Positions 27,624 to 36,752 of a stretch of 64,000 nucleotides of DNA are shown here, piece after piece (the stretch's first letter is position 1; each line of letters opens with the position of its first letter). The notes under the pieces were generated by a model. It searched no databases. It was not told the DNA's origin and saw only the letters and a program-made list of their open reading frames with translations. This DNA is from CAZZKJ01 sp964654695 (GTDB lineage: Bacteria > Krumholzibacteriota > Krumholzibacteriia > WVZY01). A program made the translations under genes and the position numbers. Where the stretch lies: the NCBI GenBank assembly GCA_964654695.1, contig CAZZKJ010000008.1, positions 1 through 64,000 of the forward strand, written 5' to 3'.

Positions 27624-28742
27624 TTACGCGGTAAGCTGGCGTTTCATTCTATGTACAGCCAGAGGCATAATGATAATTCCGATCGCCCCCAGGCATACTA
27701 CGTTGAACGCGGGGAAAGCGGCGGCTCTGCCGTCCGCGAGAAACGATCCGAACGCATCCATCGCCAGCCCGGTCGGCGTAAAGAGAGCCGCGATCTTCAT
27801 AAATCCCGGTACGATTTCAAGAGGCCACCAGCATCCTCCGAGAGCCGACATTGCCAATGATAACACGACTCCCATAGCGTTGGCTTTTTCAGAGCTGCTG
27901 AAAAAGCTGCTGAACAGCATCCCCAGCGCCGTTACCGCAAACATGTAAACAAGTACGAGCAGCCCCGCGTTTACAAAAGGCAGTTCCCATTTGATTCCGA
28001 AAATCAAAGTTGCGGCGGATCCCACGACTATTACTTGGAGTATTCCCCAAAGCATTCTGGAAGAGATTTGTGCGGCGAAAATTGATTTCATGCCGGAAGG
28101 GCTGAAAAGAATCCTCTTCATTTTACCTGTTTTGGTGTCTTCTACCCAGAGACTGGCGTAAAAAGTAAAAAGCGAGAACAAAAGAAACATTACCACGACA
28201 GAAGGCAGAGTTCTCTCCATACCTGATGGCCTGTGCGGAGTTTTGCCCAGCTGCGATATATTGAGGCCGATGGGTCCCGTCTCGGCGAGCAGGCTGTCGA
28301 GCTTTTCTTCGGTGGGTGGCGCGGTAAGCCAATCCGGCTTTACGCTGAATATGAGAAAATAAAGAATTTTTCTGGTTTTAGCCGAAACTGCGCGGGCGTT
28401 TCTTGATTCTTCACCGACTCTTATTGACAGATTCGTGTTCTTGCCTTTGAGTATTTTATAGACCAGGCTGTCGGGAACGGAAAGAACGGGCAGGTTATCT
28501 CCAGACGATATGACAATCCCGTCTTTTTCCAGGAGATTCTTGAAAATCGAGCCCACGTATTCAGGGTTGCCGCCTCCATCGTAGGCGATTCTTATCGGTC
28601 CCGGAGCTTTCTCATTATTGAAGGCATAACCTATGAAAGCCGTGAAAAGAAGAGGCGCAACAAACGACCATATCAATGACTCTTTGTCCTTGAGTGCAAG
28701 CAGTACTTCGAGCTTTGCTATTTTCCACCAATTAGCCGTCAT
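27624..28742 (-). CDS. ABC-2 type exporter permease, second subunit
   Basis: A 372-residue membrane protein with the ABC-2 layout: one N-terminal helix (about 27-44), a large extracytoplasmic domain (about 45-185) and five C-terminal helices (about 190-365). The conserved late motif with CWWPLEIVPGFMKIAALFTPTG is present. It begins six bases after the first permease, implying coupled translation and a heterodimeric channel with the ATPase encoded at 29966-30892. Substrate unknown; YhhJ/YbhR-like drug or lipid exporters are the nearest relatives. Confidence 0.9.
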   Translation of the reverse strand: MTANWWKIAKLEVLLALKDKESLIWSFVAPLLFTAFIGYAFNNEKAPGPIRIAYDGGGNPEYVGSIFKNLLEKDGIVISSGDNLPVLSVPDSLVYKILKGKNTNLSIRVGEESRNARAVSAKTRKILYFLIFSVKPDWLTAPPTEEKLDSLLAETGPIGLNISQLGKTPHRPSGMERTLPSVVVMFLLFSLFTFYASLWVEDTKTGKMKRILFSPSGMKSIFAAQISSRMLWGILQVIVVGSAATLIFGIKWELPFVNAGLLVLVYMFAVTALGMLFSSFFSSSEKANAMGVVLSLAMSALGGCWWPLEIVPGFMKIAALFTPTGLAMDAFGSFLADGRAAAFPAFNVVCLGAIGIIIMPLAVHRMKRQLTA

Positions 28743-28748
28743 TATTGT

Positions 28749-29963
28749 TCAGTTTTGAGCCATTTTCTTTCTGCCCACCACTATGCTCAATAGCAGAAAC
28801 GTGCTACAGTACGCAAATAAAAGAGGCAGGGATATGCTTATATCCCTGCCGGTTATGCTCTCCACGATTCCGGTGTTGGCAATGCCGGTCGGGGTCAAAT
28901 TAGCGATTTTTTTGACCGCGGGAGGATAGATCTCAACGGGCATTATTCCGCCCCCTATCATCATCAAAATTGTCATTATGAAAGAGCTGAGCGCGGCCGA
29001 ACTCTTTCGGCTCCTGGCAATGCTAAAAATAGTGGCATTCATGCCCACTATGAAAAAAATGACTAAAACCGTCATGATGTTGGCCTTGAGAATCCCGGTT
29101 GGAGCAATATGCCATATTGCTCCTCCGAGAAGCGAGCAGATCACGGCAATGAAATACAAAAAGCAGATGGAGTACAGCCGCTGGTTCATAACGAGAAGCC
29201 ATGGTTTCTGGGGAGATGCAATTATCAGGTTATTGAGCTTTTCCAGCCTGTCTCCCAGGAATCTTGCCTCCAGGCCGAGCGACAAGGCGAGCAGCGCGAA
29301 GACTATCAGCCCCGGAAAAAAGAATGCAGCCATGTTGAATTCATATGCTTTTGCCGATTCTTTTTCGATAATTTTAATGTCCAACGATTGAAGCGATGAT
29401 AAAGCTTGGGATTTTTCTCCGGCCGTAAAGAATAAACGGGAAACGTCCGCAAGATCATCGGCCGAGGGGGATTTCTTGTTATTTATGAAACCGCTTATTC
29501 CTTTCAGGGGAACTCTGAATGTTTTCAACAAGCCGTTGGCCAGGACGGCCATCGTTTCGACCGTGCCCTGCAGAATCTGAGGGCCGATGTAATGACGCGG
29601 GTTAGTATAAAAAAGAAGTTCTATGTTTTTTTGAAGAAACAGATCCGTTCCGAATCCGTCGGGTATAACCAACGCCGCAGATGCAAGGTTCTTTTCAAAC
29701 ATCTTTTGCGCTTCGTCGAGATCGGCGACTTTCTTGACCGCAACGATTCCCTCCAGGGGCCCCTGCGCAAATGCATCCGCGACAAAGCCGGATACGAACG
29801 AACTGTCCCTGTCCGCAACGGCAAGGACGCTCGGGGGAATCTTTCCGCCGGAATCGAAGACCAGGGTGTATAACACCATGAAAACAAAAGGAATAGCGCT
29901 CCAAATCAGAATGACCGCCGGCCTCTTGAAGGTTCGTTTCCAGTACATCATGAAAAGAGCCAT
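28749..29963 (-). CDS. ABC-2 type exporter permease, first subunit
   Basis: A 404-residue ABC-2 permease. It has one N-terminal helix (about 16-34), an extracytoplasmic domain (about 35-210) and helices about 211-400 including GGGIMPVEIYPPAVKKIANLTPTG, the equivalent of the conserved C-terminal motif in its partner. AGGGA lies before its ATG. Two bases separate it from the ATPase gene upstream. The two permeases share architecture but differ in sequence, so they probably form a heterodimer. Confidence 0.9.
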   Translation of the reverse strand: MALFMMYWKRTFKRPAVILIWSAIPFVFMVLYTLVFDSGGKIPPSVLAVADRDSSFVSGFVADAFAQGPLEGIVAVKKVADLDEAQKMFEKNLASAALVIPDGFGTDLFLQKNIELLFYTNPRHYIGPQILQGTVETMAVLANGLLKTFRVPLKGISGFINNKKSPSADDLADVSRLFFTAGEKSQALSSLQSLDIKIIEKESAKAYEFNMAAFFFPGLIVFALLALSLGLEARFLGDRLEKLNNLIIASPQKPWLLVMNQRLYSICFLYFIAVICSLLGGAIWHIAPTGILKANIMTVLVIFFIVGMNATIFSIARSRKSSAALSSFIMTILMMIGGGIMPVEIYPPAVKKIANLTPTGIANTGIVESITGRDISISLPLLFAYCSTFLLLSIVVGRKKMAQN

Positions 29964-29965
29964 TT

Positions 29966-30892
29966 TTATTCCCTGATTTTTCTTCCCGTCAGGCTTATGA
30001 AAAGACTTTCCAGCGACGGAGGTTTGACCGAAACTTCATTCAGGCCGCTCAGCGCGTATACGGTTTCGAAGATGCGGCTGATGTTGCCGGGATCGGACGG
30101 CACCGAAACAACCGTTTCCATTTCATTGTCCAGGAGAATAACCGCTCCATCGATATTGCTGATGGTTTGTTCGACAGGCTTTTTCGAAAAAGATCCATGC
30201 AAAGTTAATATCTGAACATTTTCGATCCCTCTTCTTAAATCCTGAAGAGAGCCTTCCTTGATTATGAGCCCATTATCGATAATGCCGATCCGGCCGCAGA
30301 TCCTTTCCGCTTCTTCAAGGTAGTGCGTGCTGAAAAGTACCGCTGTACCCCTGCCGGCTATTTCTGAAATCGACTCCAGTATCATCAACCGGGTTTGAGG
30401 ATCCAGACCCACGGTAGGTTCGTCCAGCACCAGCACCTTTGGTTCATGCATGATTCCCAAAACCAGGGAGAGACGTCTTTTCATTCCTCCAGAGTATGAA
30501 CTCACGGCGTCATCCATCCGTTCGGAAAGGCCAATCCATGAGAGCAGGGTTTTCGAGCGTTTTTTGAGTTCGTTTCCGGGGATGTTATACAGAGAACCGA
30601 AAAACATGCAGTTTTGAAGAGCAGACAACTCCTCAACGAGGACGGCTTCCTGGAGCACGACCCCCAGGGAGCTTTTAGCCCGGATCGCTTCGCTTGCAAT
30701 GCTGTATCCGGATACCGTGACTGATCCCGAGGTCGGGGCAAGAATGCCGGCTATAATGTTTATTGCCGTTGATTTGCCGGCTCCGTTTGGTCCCAGCAGG
30801 CCGTATATCTCTCCAGAACTTATGGCAAATGAGATTCCTCGAAGTGCTTCGGAAGAATCGTATTTTTTCTTGAGATTGTCGATTCGAAGCAT
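29966..30892 (-). CDS. ABC exporter ATPase (ABC-2 type, drug/lipid family)
   Basis: A 308-residue ATPase that powers the two downstream permeases. Walker A GPNGAGKST (about 34-42), Q-loop GVVLQE, signature SYSGGMKRRLSL (about 133-144), Walker B VLVLDEPTVGLD and the switch His of STHYLEEA are all present. The 90-residue C-terminal extension is the kind seen in CcmA/DrrA-type exporter ATPases. AAGGAAGG precedes the ATG. It heads the operon ATPase-permease-permease-M28 peptidase, with intergenic gaps of 2, 6 and 17 bases. Confidence 0.94.
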   Translation of the reverse strand: MLRIDNLKKKYDSSEALRGISFAISSGEIYGLLGPNGAGKSTAINIIAGILAPTSGSVTVSGYSIASEAIRAKSSLGVVLQEAVLVEELSALQNCMFFGSLYNIPGNELKKRSKTLLSWIGLSERMDDAVSSYSGGMKRRLSLVLGIMHEPKVLVLDEPTVGLDPQTRLMILESISEIAGRGTAVLFSTHYLEEAERICGRIGIIDNGLIIKEGSLQDLRRGIENVQILTLHGSFSKKPVEQTISNIDGAVILLDNEMETVVSVPSDPGNISRIFETVYALSGLNEVSVKPPSLESLFISLTGRKIRE

Positions 30893-30923
30893 GAAAACCT
30901 TCCTTTTGAGATAGTGATTTTGT

Positions 30924-30953
30924 ACTATAACTCCGCTGTTATCGCACTGTCAA
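30924..30953 (-). promoter_or_regulatory. Predicted sigma70-type promoter for the ABC exporter operon
   Basis: On the minus strand a perfect TTGACA (30948-30953) and TATAGT (30924-30929) are 18 bases apart, 32 bases upstream of the ATPase ATG at 30892. Confidence 0.65.
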
Positions 30954-30990
30954 GATTGACGGCGATCCGCTTCGAGAAGAAGACGCGATT

Positions 30991-31701
30991 ATGCTCAAGA
31001 TAATTCATGAAGATAATCATTTATTGGCTGTCAGCAAACCGGCGGGAATTCTGGTTCAGGGGGATTACACCGGAGATGCAACGCTGTTGGAAATGGCCAA
31101 AGATTATATAAGAGTGAAATACGAGAAAAAGGGCAATGTGTTTCTAGGTCTTGTGCACAGAATCGACCGTCCGGTTTCCGGGATGATTGTTTTTGCGCGC
31201 ACATCCAAAGCCGCATCGCGCCTCGTCAGGATGTTCAGAGAACGGGAAATTAATAAGACTTATATTGCGGTCGTAAAGGGTGCGCTGGATCCACCCCAGG
31301 GAGAAATCAAATCCTTCCTGGTGAGAAGGGGAAAAAGGTCGCAGACCGCCGGTTCCACATCAAGCTGTTCTTCCGGCAGGGAAGCCATCATGAAGTACAA
31401 GACAATTGGATATATAAACAAAATGAGCTTGTTGGAATTGAAACCTGAAACCGGGAGGCACCATCAACTGCGCGTACAGTTGGCTTATTTGGGACATCCG
31501 ATCATCGGAGATTTGAAGTACGGAGCAAAAACGGCGCTCCCGGACAGATCGATAGCACTGCATGCCTGGAAGCTGTTATTTGCCCATCCAGTAGGTGGGG
31601 GGATTGTCGATCTCGAGGCTTCGCCGCCCGGCGGCGAACCTTGGATGCCTTTTCGACATTTCTATCAAACAGATGGCAAAAGCCAGGACGGGGATTACTA
31701 A
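30991..31701 (+). CDS. RluA-family pseudouridine synthase
   Basis: A 236-residue RNA pseudouridine synthase. The catalytic Asp lies in HRIDRPVSGMIVFARTSKAA (about 52-71). KPAGILVQ near the N-terminus and the GRHHQLRVQLAYLGHPIIGD motif are also typical. It lacks an N-terminal S4 domain, as in the short RluA/TruC-type members, so the target (rRNA or tRNA uridine) cannot be assigned. It is divergent from the ABC exporter operon and converges on the MFS gene with ten bases between. Confidence 0.92.
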   Translation: MLKIIHEDNHLLAVSKPAGILVQGDYTGDATLLEMAKDYIRVKYEKKGNVFLGLVHRIDRPVSGMIVFARTSKAASRLVRMFREREINKTYIAVVKGALDPPQGEIKSFLVRRGKRSQTAGSTSSCSSGREAIMKYKTIGYINKMSLLELKPETGRHHQLRVQLAYLGHPIIGDLKYGAKTALPDRSIALHAWKLLFAHPVGGGIVDLEASPPGGEPWMPFRHFYQTDGKSQDGDY

Positions 31702-31711
31702 AAACACCAAA

Positions 31712-32899
31712 TCATGATTTTTTTGCAAACTGCTTTTTCGCATTCATTGAAAAAGCGAGAAGGACCGCCGCCGAGGCTCCGAAGAACGCCCCCTGCAAAA
31801 ACGGAGCCCTGGGGGAAACACGATCCCATAGCAGACCCGCGATAAGGCTGGCGGCCAGCGCGCATACTCCGGTAACGAAGTAGAAGAATCCCAAGGCCCG
31901 TCCGAATTCGCTTCTGTCCACCAGGTCGGTGACGAGAGCTTTGCCTATTCCCTCGGTTGCTGCCAGGTATATCCCATAAAGAATGAATGCGGTATAGAGC
32001 ACCGCTGAGGAAGTGGAGATAAATATCAGGAAATATGAAATTGCAAAAACAAGCATACCCCCCAGCAGCACCGCTCTTCTGCCCAGCCGGTCGCTTAATC
32101 CTCCCAGGCGCTCGGAAAGAAGCGCGTAAATAATGTTTGCACAGATGTAGGGCAGCAAGGCCTCCGTATAAGTCATGCCCGAATACCCGGATTTCAAAAT
32201 CATGAATGTCGCGCTGCTTGATCCCAGGGAAAAAACGGCGTATATCGCGACGAACCTTCTGTAATCCGCTTGGGGTAAAGGAGTAATTAGGTTTTTGATT
32301 ATCGATTTGCCGGTTGAAACAGCGGGGCGCGCTTCTTCAGCTATGCGAATGGTAAGTAAGACGGCGAAGAATGCGGGAATCAAGGACAAAAGTATGACGA
32401 GTTTGAAATCGTTTTTGAATATGTTCAAGAATAGAAATGCCAGGCCGGCGCCGGTGACGGCTCCCCATGTGTCCATAGCCCTGTGAAATCCGAAAGCTCT
32501 GCCTCTCGAGTGCGTTACCGTTACATCGGCTATCAACGCATCCCGGGCAGGCGTTCTGATGCCTTTGCCGGTCCTTTCCGCCAGCCTGGAGCAGGCTGCT
32601 ATAAACCATACGGGAGAGAGCGCGAATACCAATTTGGCAGAGCTGGACAATGCATAGCCGGAGAAGACAAACGGCTTTCTTCTTCGTATCCTGTCGGAAA
32701 TGGGCCCGCTTAAGCCTTTAACCAGGGCTGATAACGCTTCGGCCGCGCCTTCCATCAATCCCAGGGCTGCGGCCGGCGCCCCAAGAGTAACTGTGAGGAA
32801 AAAAGGGATTATAGGATAGATCATTTCACTGGAAGCATCAGTAAAAAAACTTACCCACCCCAATGTCCGGACATTCTTATGTATTCCTTTATCGGGCAT
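31712..32899 (-). CDS. Major facilitator superfamily transporter
   Basis: A 395-residue inner-membrane transporter with about 12 helices. The TDASSEMIYPIIPFFL opening and the motif-A-like loops (GPISDRIRRRKP at about 62-73 and GGLSDRLGRRAVLLGG in the second half) mark an MFS protein, close to members often annotated as multidrug or general MFS carriers. Substrate cannot be inferred. It is a single gene, convergent with the pseudouridine synthase and divergent from the sensor kinase. Confidence 0.92.
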   Translation of the reverse strand: MPDKGIHKNVRTLGWVSFFTDASSEMIYPIIPFFLTVTLGAPAAALGLMEGAAEALSALVKGLSGPISDRIRRRKPFVFSGYALSSSAKLVFALSPVWFIAACSRLAERTGKGIRTPARDALIADVTVTHSRGRAFGFHRAMDTWGAVTGAGLAFLFLNIFKNDFKLVILLSLIPAFFAVLLTIRIAEEARPAVSTGKSIIKNLITPLPQADYRRFVAIYAVFSLGSSSATFMILKSGYSGMTYTEALLPYICANIIYALLSERLGGLSDRLGRRAVLLGGMLVFAISYFLIFISTSSAVLYTAFILYGIYLAATEGIGKALVTDLVDRSEFGRALGFFYFVTGVCALAASLIAGLLWDRVSPRAPFLQGAFFGASAAVLLAFSMNAKKQFAKKS

Positions 32900-33164
32900 T
32901 AAAGAAATTTTCCTGATTTTTGATCTTGAACTTTCAATGAAAATAATACGAACGCGCGGAATTCTCTTTGAATAAGAATATTATCATAAACATGCGCAGT
33001 TTAGCTACCGATGTAAGGATTAGTTTACAAATCAATCGCACCTCTATAATTTCCGTTTGTTTGCCCGGGCCCCGCCGCTTATTGGAACACTTCCTGCAAT
33101 TTTAGGAATGCATTTTTAATATGTTATTATGTAAAGCGTTACGCACTTACGCGGATGCCCCGCA

Positions 33165-34961
33165 GTGCATAATTATCGAGTTCTGCCGGGGCGGCTTGCA
33201 GAGTGCGAGGAATGCGCGCGTGATTGGCTCCCCGGGCGAAACACCTTCGACACTGATATGGTGCAAAAAGAAAACAATAATCGAAAGAGAACCGAATCCG
33301 GGGTTTTGCTCGAACCCAAATTCGCGGCAATGGTTGAAATTGCCACATCTATACTGAAATGCGGCGATCTGGATGAAATTTTATCGGTTATCACGAAGGG
33401 ACTGATTCATATTTTGGCTTTCGATCGATCGAGCGTAGCCCTGTGCGTATCAAATGAATCCAAGATGATACTGAGGGATATCTGCAAATTCAGCGGGGAA
33501 ACCGGAAGCAAATTCGGCGAAAGTATGGATGTCCCGTTGGAACCGACCAATGTGCTCGGCTGGGTAGCGCTGACCAAGGAGCCCATTATCCGCAATGATA
33601 TTGAGGCGGATAGTCGTTTCAAAGAAGTAGTAAAGGAAGAAATGCTGCAAAGTGACATGATTGTGCCTCTTACTTCACATGAGGATGTTATTGGGACGCT
33701 GAACATAGGGAGCTATAAAAAAAATGCTTTTACCGCAAGCGATCTCGAACTGTTGAACGGCTGTGCGAAATTCGTCTCGATGGCGATAGAACATGTAACG
33801 CTGCTTAAAGAGGCCAATGAGCTTGGACGCCGATACAGACTCCTGCAGGAGAACGCAAATGATATGATTATGCTGATAAACAAGAATTCCGGCAAGATAG
33901 TGGAGGCCAATAGGAAATGTGAACTCGTTATCGGCTATTCGAGGGAAGATCTATTGAAAAAATCTTTCTTTGATTTATTTGCGATGGAAGATCTTCACCA
34001 GGCCAGAAAGGATTTTATCAATATGCTGAGCCGCCGGGCGCATTCATTTATCGATCGAAAGATGATCAGCAGAGATAACCGTATCGTATTCGTAGATATC
34101 AATTCAAACCTTCTTAGGATACATGATGATGTATTCATTCAAGTAATCGTTCATGATATTTCCCAGAGAAGAATGCTCGAGCAGCAAATAATCCTTCAAA
34201 ACAAGCGCCTTCAGGAAATTAATAAGCAGTTGAGAGAAGTCGATAAGATGAAGACCGAATTCCTTGCGAACATAAGTCATGAACTTCGAACTCCCTTGAG
34301 TATAATAATAGCTTACGTCGAATCCATGAACGAGCCGAAAGCCTCGGAAGAGGATAAAGATAATTTCCTTGATATAATTCAGGAGAACAGCGAGAAACTG
34401 CTTGGATTGATAAACAACCTTCTAGATCTTTCCAAATTTGAGATATCCGGAACGATGCTTAACATGACTCTATCGCATGTGCATGATGTTATTCGCTCGG
34501 TCTGGCCAAAAATGGAAAGAGAGGCCGGCGGCAAGAATATCAACCTGAATATGATCGAAGGAGAAGATGTACCTGTTATCTACTTCGACAATAATCAGGT
34601 ACAGCATGTTTTAATATCATTGATAAGTAATGCCATCAAATTCACGCAGCCGGGAGGGATTGTAAAAGTCAGCACCAGGCTGCATAAAGGTTATGTTCAG
34701 GTCAAAGTTGCGGACAACGGCGCAGGTATTCCCGGCGATGAGCTTTCATCGATATTCACAACTTTCCACCAGGTTGACGGATCGACTTCGAGAAGATGGG
34801 GGGGGATGGGTATCGGATTAGCAATGGCCAAGCACATAATTGTTCTTCATAAAGGAGATCTGTGGGCGGAAAGTGAATATGGAAAAGGCAGTGAGTTCAC
34901 GTTTTCGCTGCCCGCGGAAACCGAATGCGTATTTCTGGCTGAGGATGATCAGCAGAACTAA
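33165..34961 (+). CDS. GAF-PAS sensor histidine kinase
   Basis: Up to 598 residues. A GAF domain (about 68-210), a PAS domain (about 222-335), a short coiled coil, a HisKA domain with the phospho-acceptor His372 (ANISHELRTPLS) and an ATP-binding domain with N-box, DNGAGIP and GGMGIGLAMAKHI. No transmembrane segment or signal peptide is present, so it senses a cytoplasmic signal. The start is unsure: GTG 33165 has no ribosome site, and ATG 33258 would give a product of 567 residues beginning just before the GAF domain. A TATTAT box at 33125-33130 may be its -10. No response regulator gene adjoins it. It is convergent with atpC, 19 bases away. Confidence 0.9.
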   Translation: MHNYRVLPGRLAECEECARDWLPGRNTFDTDMVQKENNNRKRTESGVLLEPKFAAMVEIATSILKCGDLDEILSVITKGLIHILAFDRSSVALCVSNESKMILRDICKFSGETGSKFGESMDVPLEPTNVLGWVALTKEPIIRNDIEADSRFKEVVKEEMLQSDMIVPLTSHEDVIGTLNIGSYKKNAFTASDLELLNGCAKFVSMAIEHVTLLKEANELGRRYRLLQENANDMIMLINKNSGKIVEANRKCELVIGYSREDLLKKSFFDLFAMEDLHQARKDFINMLSRRAHSFIDRKMISRDNRIVFVDINSNLLRIHDDVFIQVIVHDISQRRMLEQQIILQNKRLQEINKQLREVDKMKTEFLANISHELRTPLSIIIAYVESMNEPKASEEDKDNFLDIIQENSEKLLGLINNLLDLSKFEISGTMLNMTLSHVHDVIRSVWPKMEREAGGKNINLNMIEGEDVPVIYFDNNQVQHVLISLISNAIKFTQPGGIVKVSTRLHKGYVQVKVADNGAGIPGDELSSIFTTFHQVDGSTSRRWGGMGIGLAMAKHIIVLHKGDLWAESEYGKGSEFTFSLPAETECVFLAEDDQQN

Positions 34962-34980
34962 GATGGTCGATACGAATAAA

Positions 34981-35253
34981 TTATGCGCCGGAATCGGCTT
35001 CTATCATGGATTCGGTGAGAATGACCGCTTCATTCTTGACGATCTTTAATATACCTCCGCTGATGTCAAAAAACTTTTCTGTTTTATTATCAAAAATAAT
35101 CTTGAGCCTTCCCCCCTTTAAAGTGGAAATAATAGGCGCATGATTAGAGAGAGCCCCCAGGTATCCGTCCTCTCCTGGAACGATTATAGAAAGAACGGAG
35201 GCGTCAAGGGCGGTTGATTCGGGTGTAAGAATCTTTAAATGAAAAGTCGCCAT
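34981..35253 (-). CDS. atpC: F-type ATP synthase epsilon subunit, short form
   Basis: A 90-residue epsilon subunit, the last gene of the atp operon. It contains the N-terminal beta-sandwich only (FHLKILTPES ... PGEDGYLGALSNHAPIISTLKGG ... FDISGGILKI), ending soon after it. The C-terminal helical hairpin of about 45 residues that inhibits ATP hydrolysis in longer homologues is absent, as in several FCB-group bacteria. The stop codon is genuine in this sequence and no continuation is seen in another frame. It couples rotor subunits gamma and c. Confidence 0.92.
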   Translation of the reverse strand: MATFHLKILTPESTALDASVLSIIVPGEDGYLGALSNHAPIISTLKGGRLKIIFDNKTEKFFDISGGILKIVKNEAVILTESMIEADSGA

Positions 35254-35270
35254 GTTTTCTTTTTCCGTTT

Positions 35271-36686
35271 CTATCCAGCGCTTATAGTCTTGGCTTTTTC
35301 CAAAACATCCTCGATCGTGCCCACCATATAAAAAGCCTGCTCGGGAACGTCATCATGGACTCCGTCGATTATTTCCTTGAAGCCCTTGATGGTATCCTGG
35401 ATCTTTACGTACTTGCCCGCGCTTCCCGTAAAGACTTCTGCAACGAAAAACGGCTGCGAAAGGAATTTCTGAATCCTCCTGGCCCTGCGTACGGTTTTCT
35501 TGTCATCTTCGCTCAGCTCGTCCATGCCGAGTATGGCTATAATGTCCTGCAGTTCCTTGTTGCGCTGTAGAATTTCCTGGACGCTTCTGGCTATCTGGAA
35601 ATGCTCGGCGCCGACGGTTTGCGGGCTCAAAATCCGGGAAGTAGAGGCCAGGGGATCCATGGCGGGATAGATCCCCAATTCGGCTATGGATCTGGAAAGC
35701 ACGGTGGTTGCGTCGAGATGAGAAAACGTCGTAGCCGGCGCCGGATCGGTAATATCGTCCGCAGGAACGTATATGGCCTGTACGGAAGTGATGGATCCTG
35801 ACTTGGTCGAACAAATACGCTCCTGCAGGGCCCCCATTTCCGTTCCCAGAGTCGGTTGATATCCTACAGCTGACGGCATACGGCCCAATAATGCGGATAC
35901 TTCTGAGCCGGCTTGAACGAATCTGAAAATATTATCGATGAAAAGAAGCACATCCTGGTGTTCTTCATCCCTGAAATACTCGGCGATCGTGACCCCGCTG
36001 AGTCCTACGCGCAATCTGGCTCCGGGAGGTTCGTTCATCTGGCCGAACACGAGGCTGGTTTTTTCCAGGACGCCGGATTCGCTCATTTCCAGATAGAGAT
36101 CGTTGCCTTCCCGCGTTCTTTCTCCAACGCCGGAAAAGACAGAGAACCCTCCGTGCTCTGTGGCTATGTTTCGAATCAGTTCCATAATTATAACGGTTTT
36201 GCCGACGCCGGCTCCTCCGAAGAGCCCGATCTTGCCGCCTTTCGGGTAGGGAGCCAGGAGATCTATAACTTTTATTCCGGTTTCGAGCTGCTCGGTTTCC
36301 GTTGCCTGATCTTCGAGCTGAGGAGGCTCGCGGTGAATGGGGTAGCGCTTGTCGGGATCGGGAAGATCACCCTTCGTATCCAGGGGTGTTCCGAGAAGGT
36401 TGAAAATTCTGCCCAATGCCTGGGTTCCAACCGGTACGGAGATGGGTTTGCCCAGGTCTTCCGCTTCCATTCCGCGAACCAGGCCGTCCGTAGAACTCAT
36501 AGCAATGCATCTCACCACGTTCCCCCCTACATGGAGGGAGACTTCGCAGGTTATATCGATGTCTTTTTTCTTATCGGCTATCTTGACGGCGTTAAGGATC
36601 TTCGGAAGCTTGTCGGAAGGGAATTCAACGTCAACGGTTGGGCCGATAATCTGGACGATTATGCCGATGTTTCTTTCATTGGCCAT
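35271..36686 (-). CDS. atpD: F-type ATP synthase beta subunit
   Basis: The catalytic subunit of F1, 471 residues. The P-loop GGAGVGKTV (about 155-163), GERTREGNDLY (about 190) carrying the catalytic Glu, and the DELSEDDKK segment matching the DELSEED region of the C-terminal domain are all present. Length is normal. AAAGGAG precedes its ATG. It lies between gamma and epsilon with gaps of 66 and 17 bases. Confidence 0.98.
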   Translation of the reverse strand: MANERNIGIIVQIIGPTVDVEFPSDKLPKILNAVKIADKKKDIDITCEVSLHVGGNVVRCIAMSSTDGLVRGMEAEDLGKPISVPVGTQALGRIFNLLGTPLDTKGDLPDPDKRYPIHREPPQLEDQATETEQLETGIKVIDLLAPYPKGGKIGLFGGAGVGKTVIIMELIRNIATEHGGFSVFSGVGERTREGNDLYLEMSESGVLEKTSLVFGQMNEPPGARLRVGLSGVTIAEYFRDEEHQDVLLFIDNIFRFVQAGSEVSALLGRMPSAVGYQPTLGTEMGALQERICSTKSGSITSVQAIYVPADDITDPAPATTFSHLDATTVLSRSIAELGIYPAMDPLASTSRILSPQTVGAEHFQIARSVQEILQRNKELQDIIAILGMDELSEDDKKTVRRARRIQKFLSQPFFVAEVFTGSAGKYVKIQDTIKGFKEIIDGVHDDVPEQAFYMVGTIEDVLEKAKTISAG

Positions 36687-36752
36687 TTTGAGTATTCTCC
36701 TTTTGTGCTGACCGGTCTTTTTACAAATATTACCTTGTGGACGGCTGAACGA

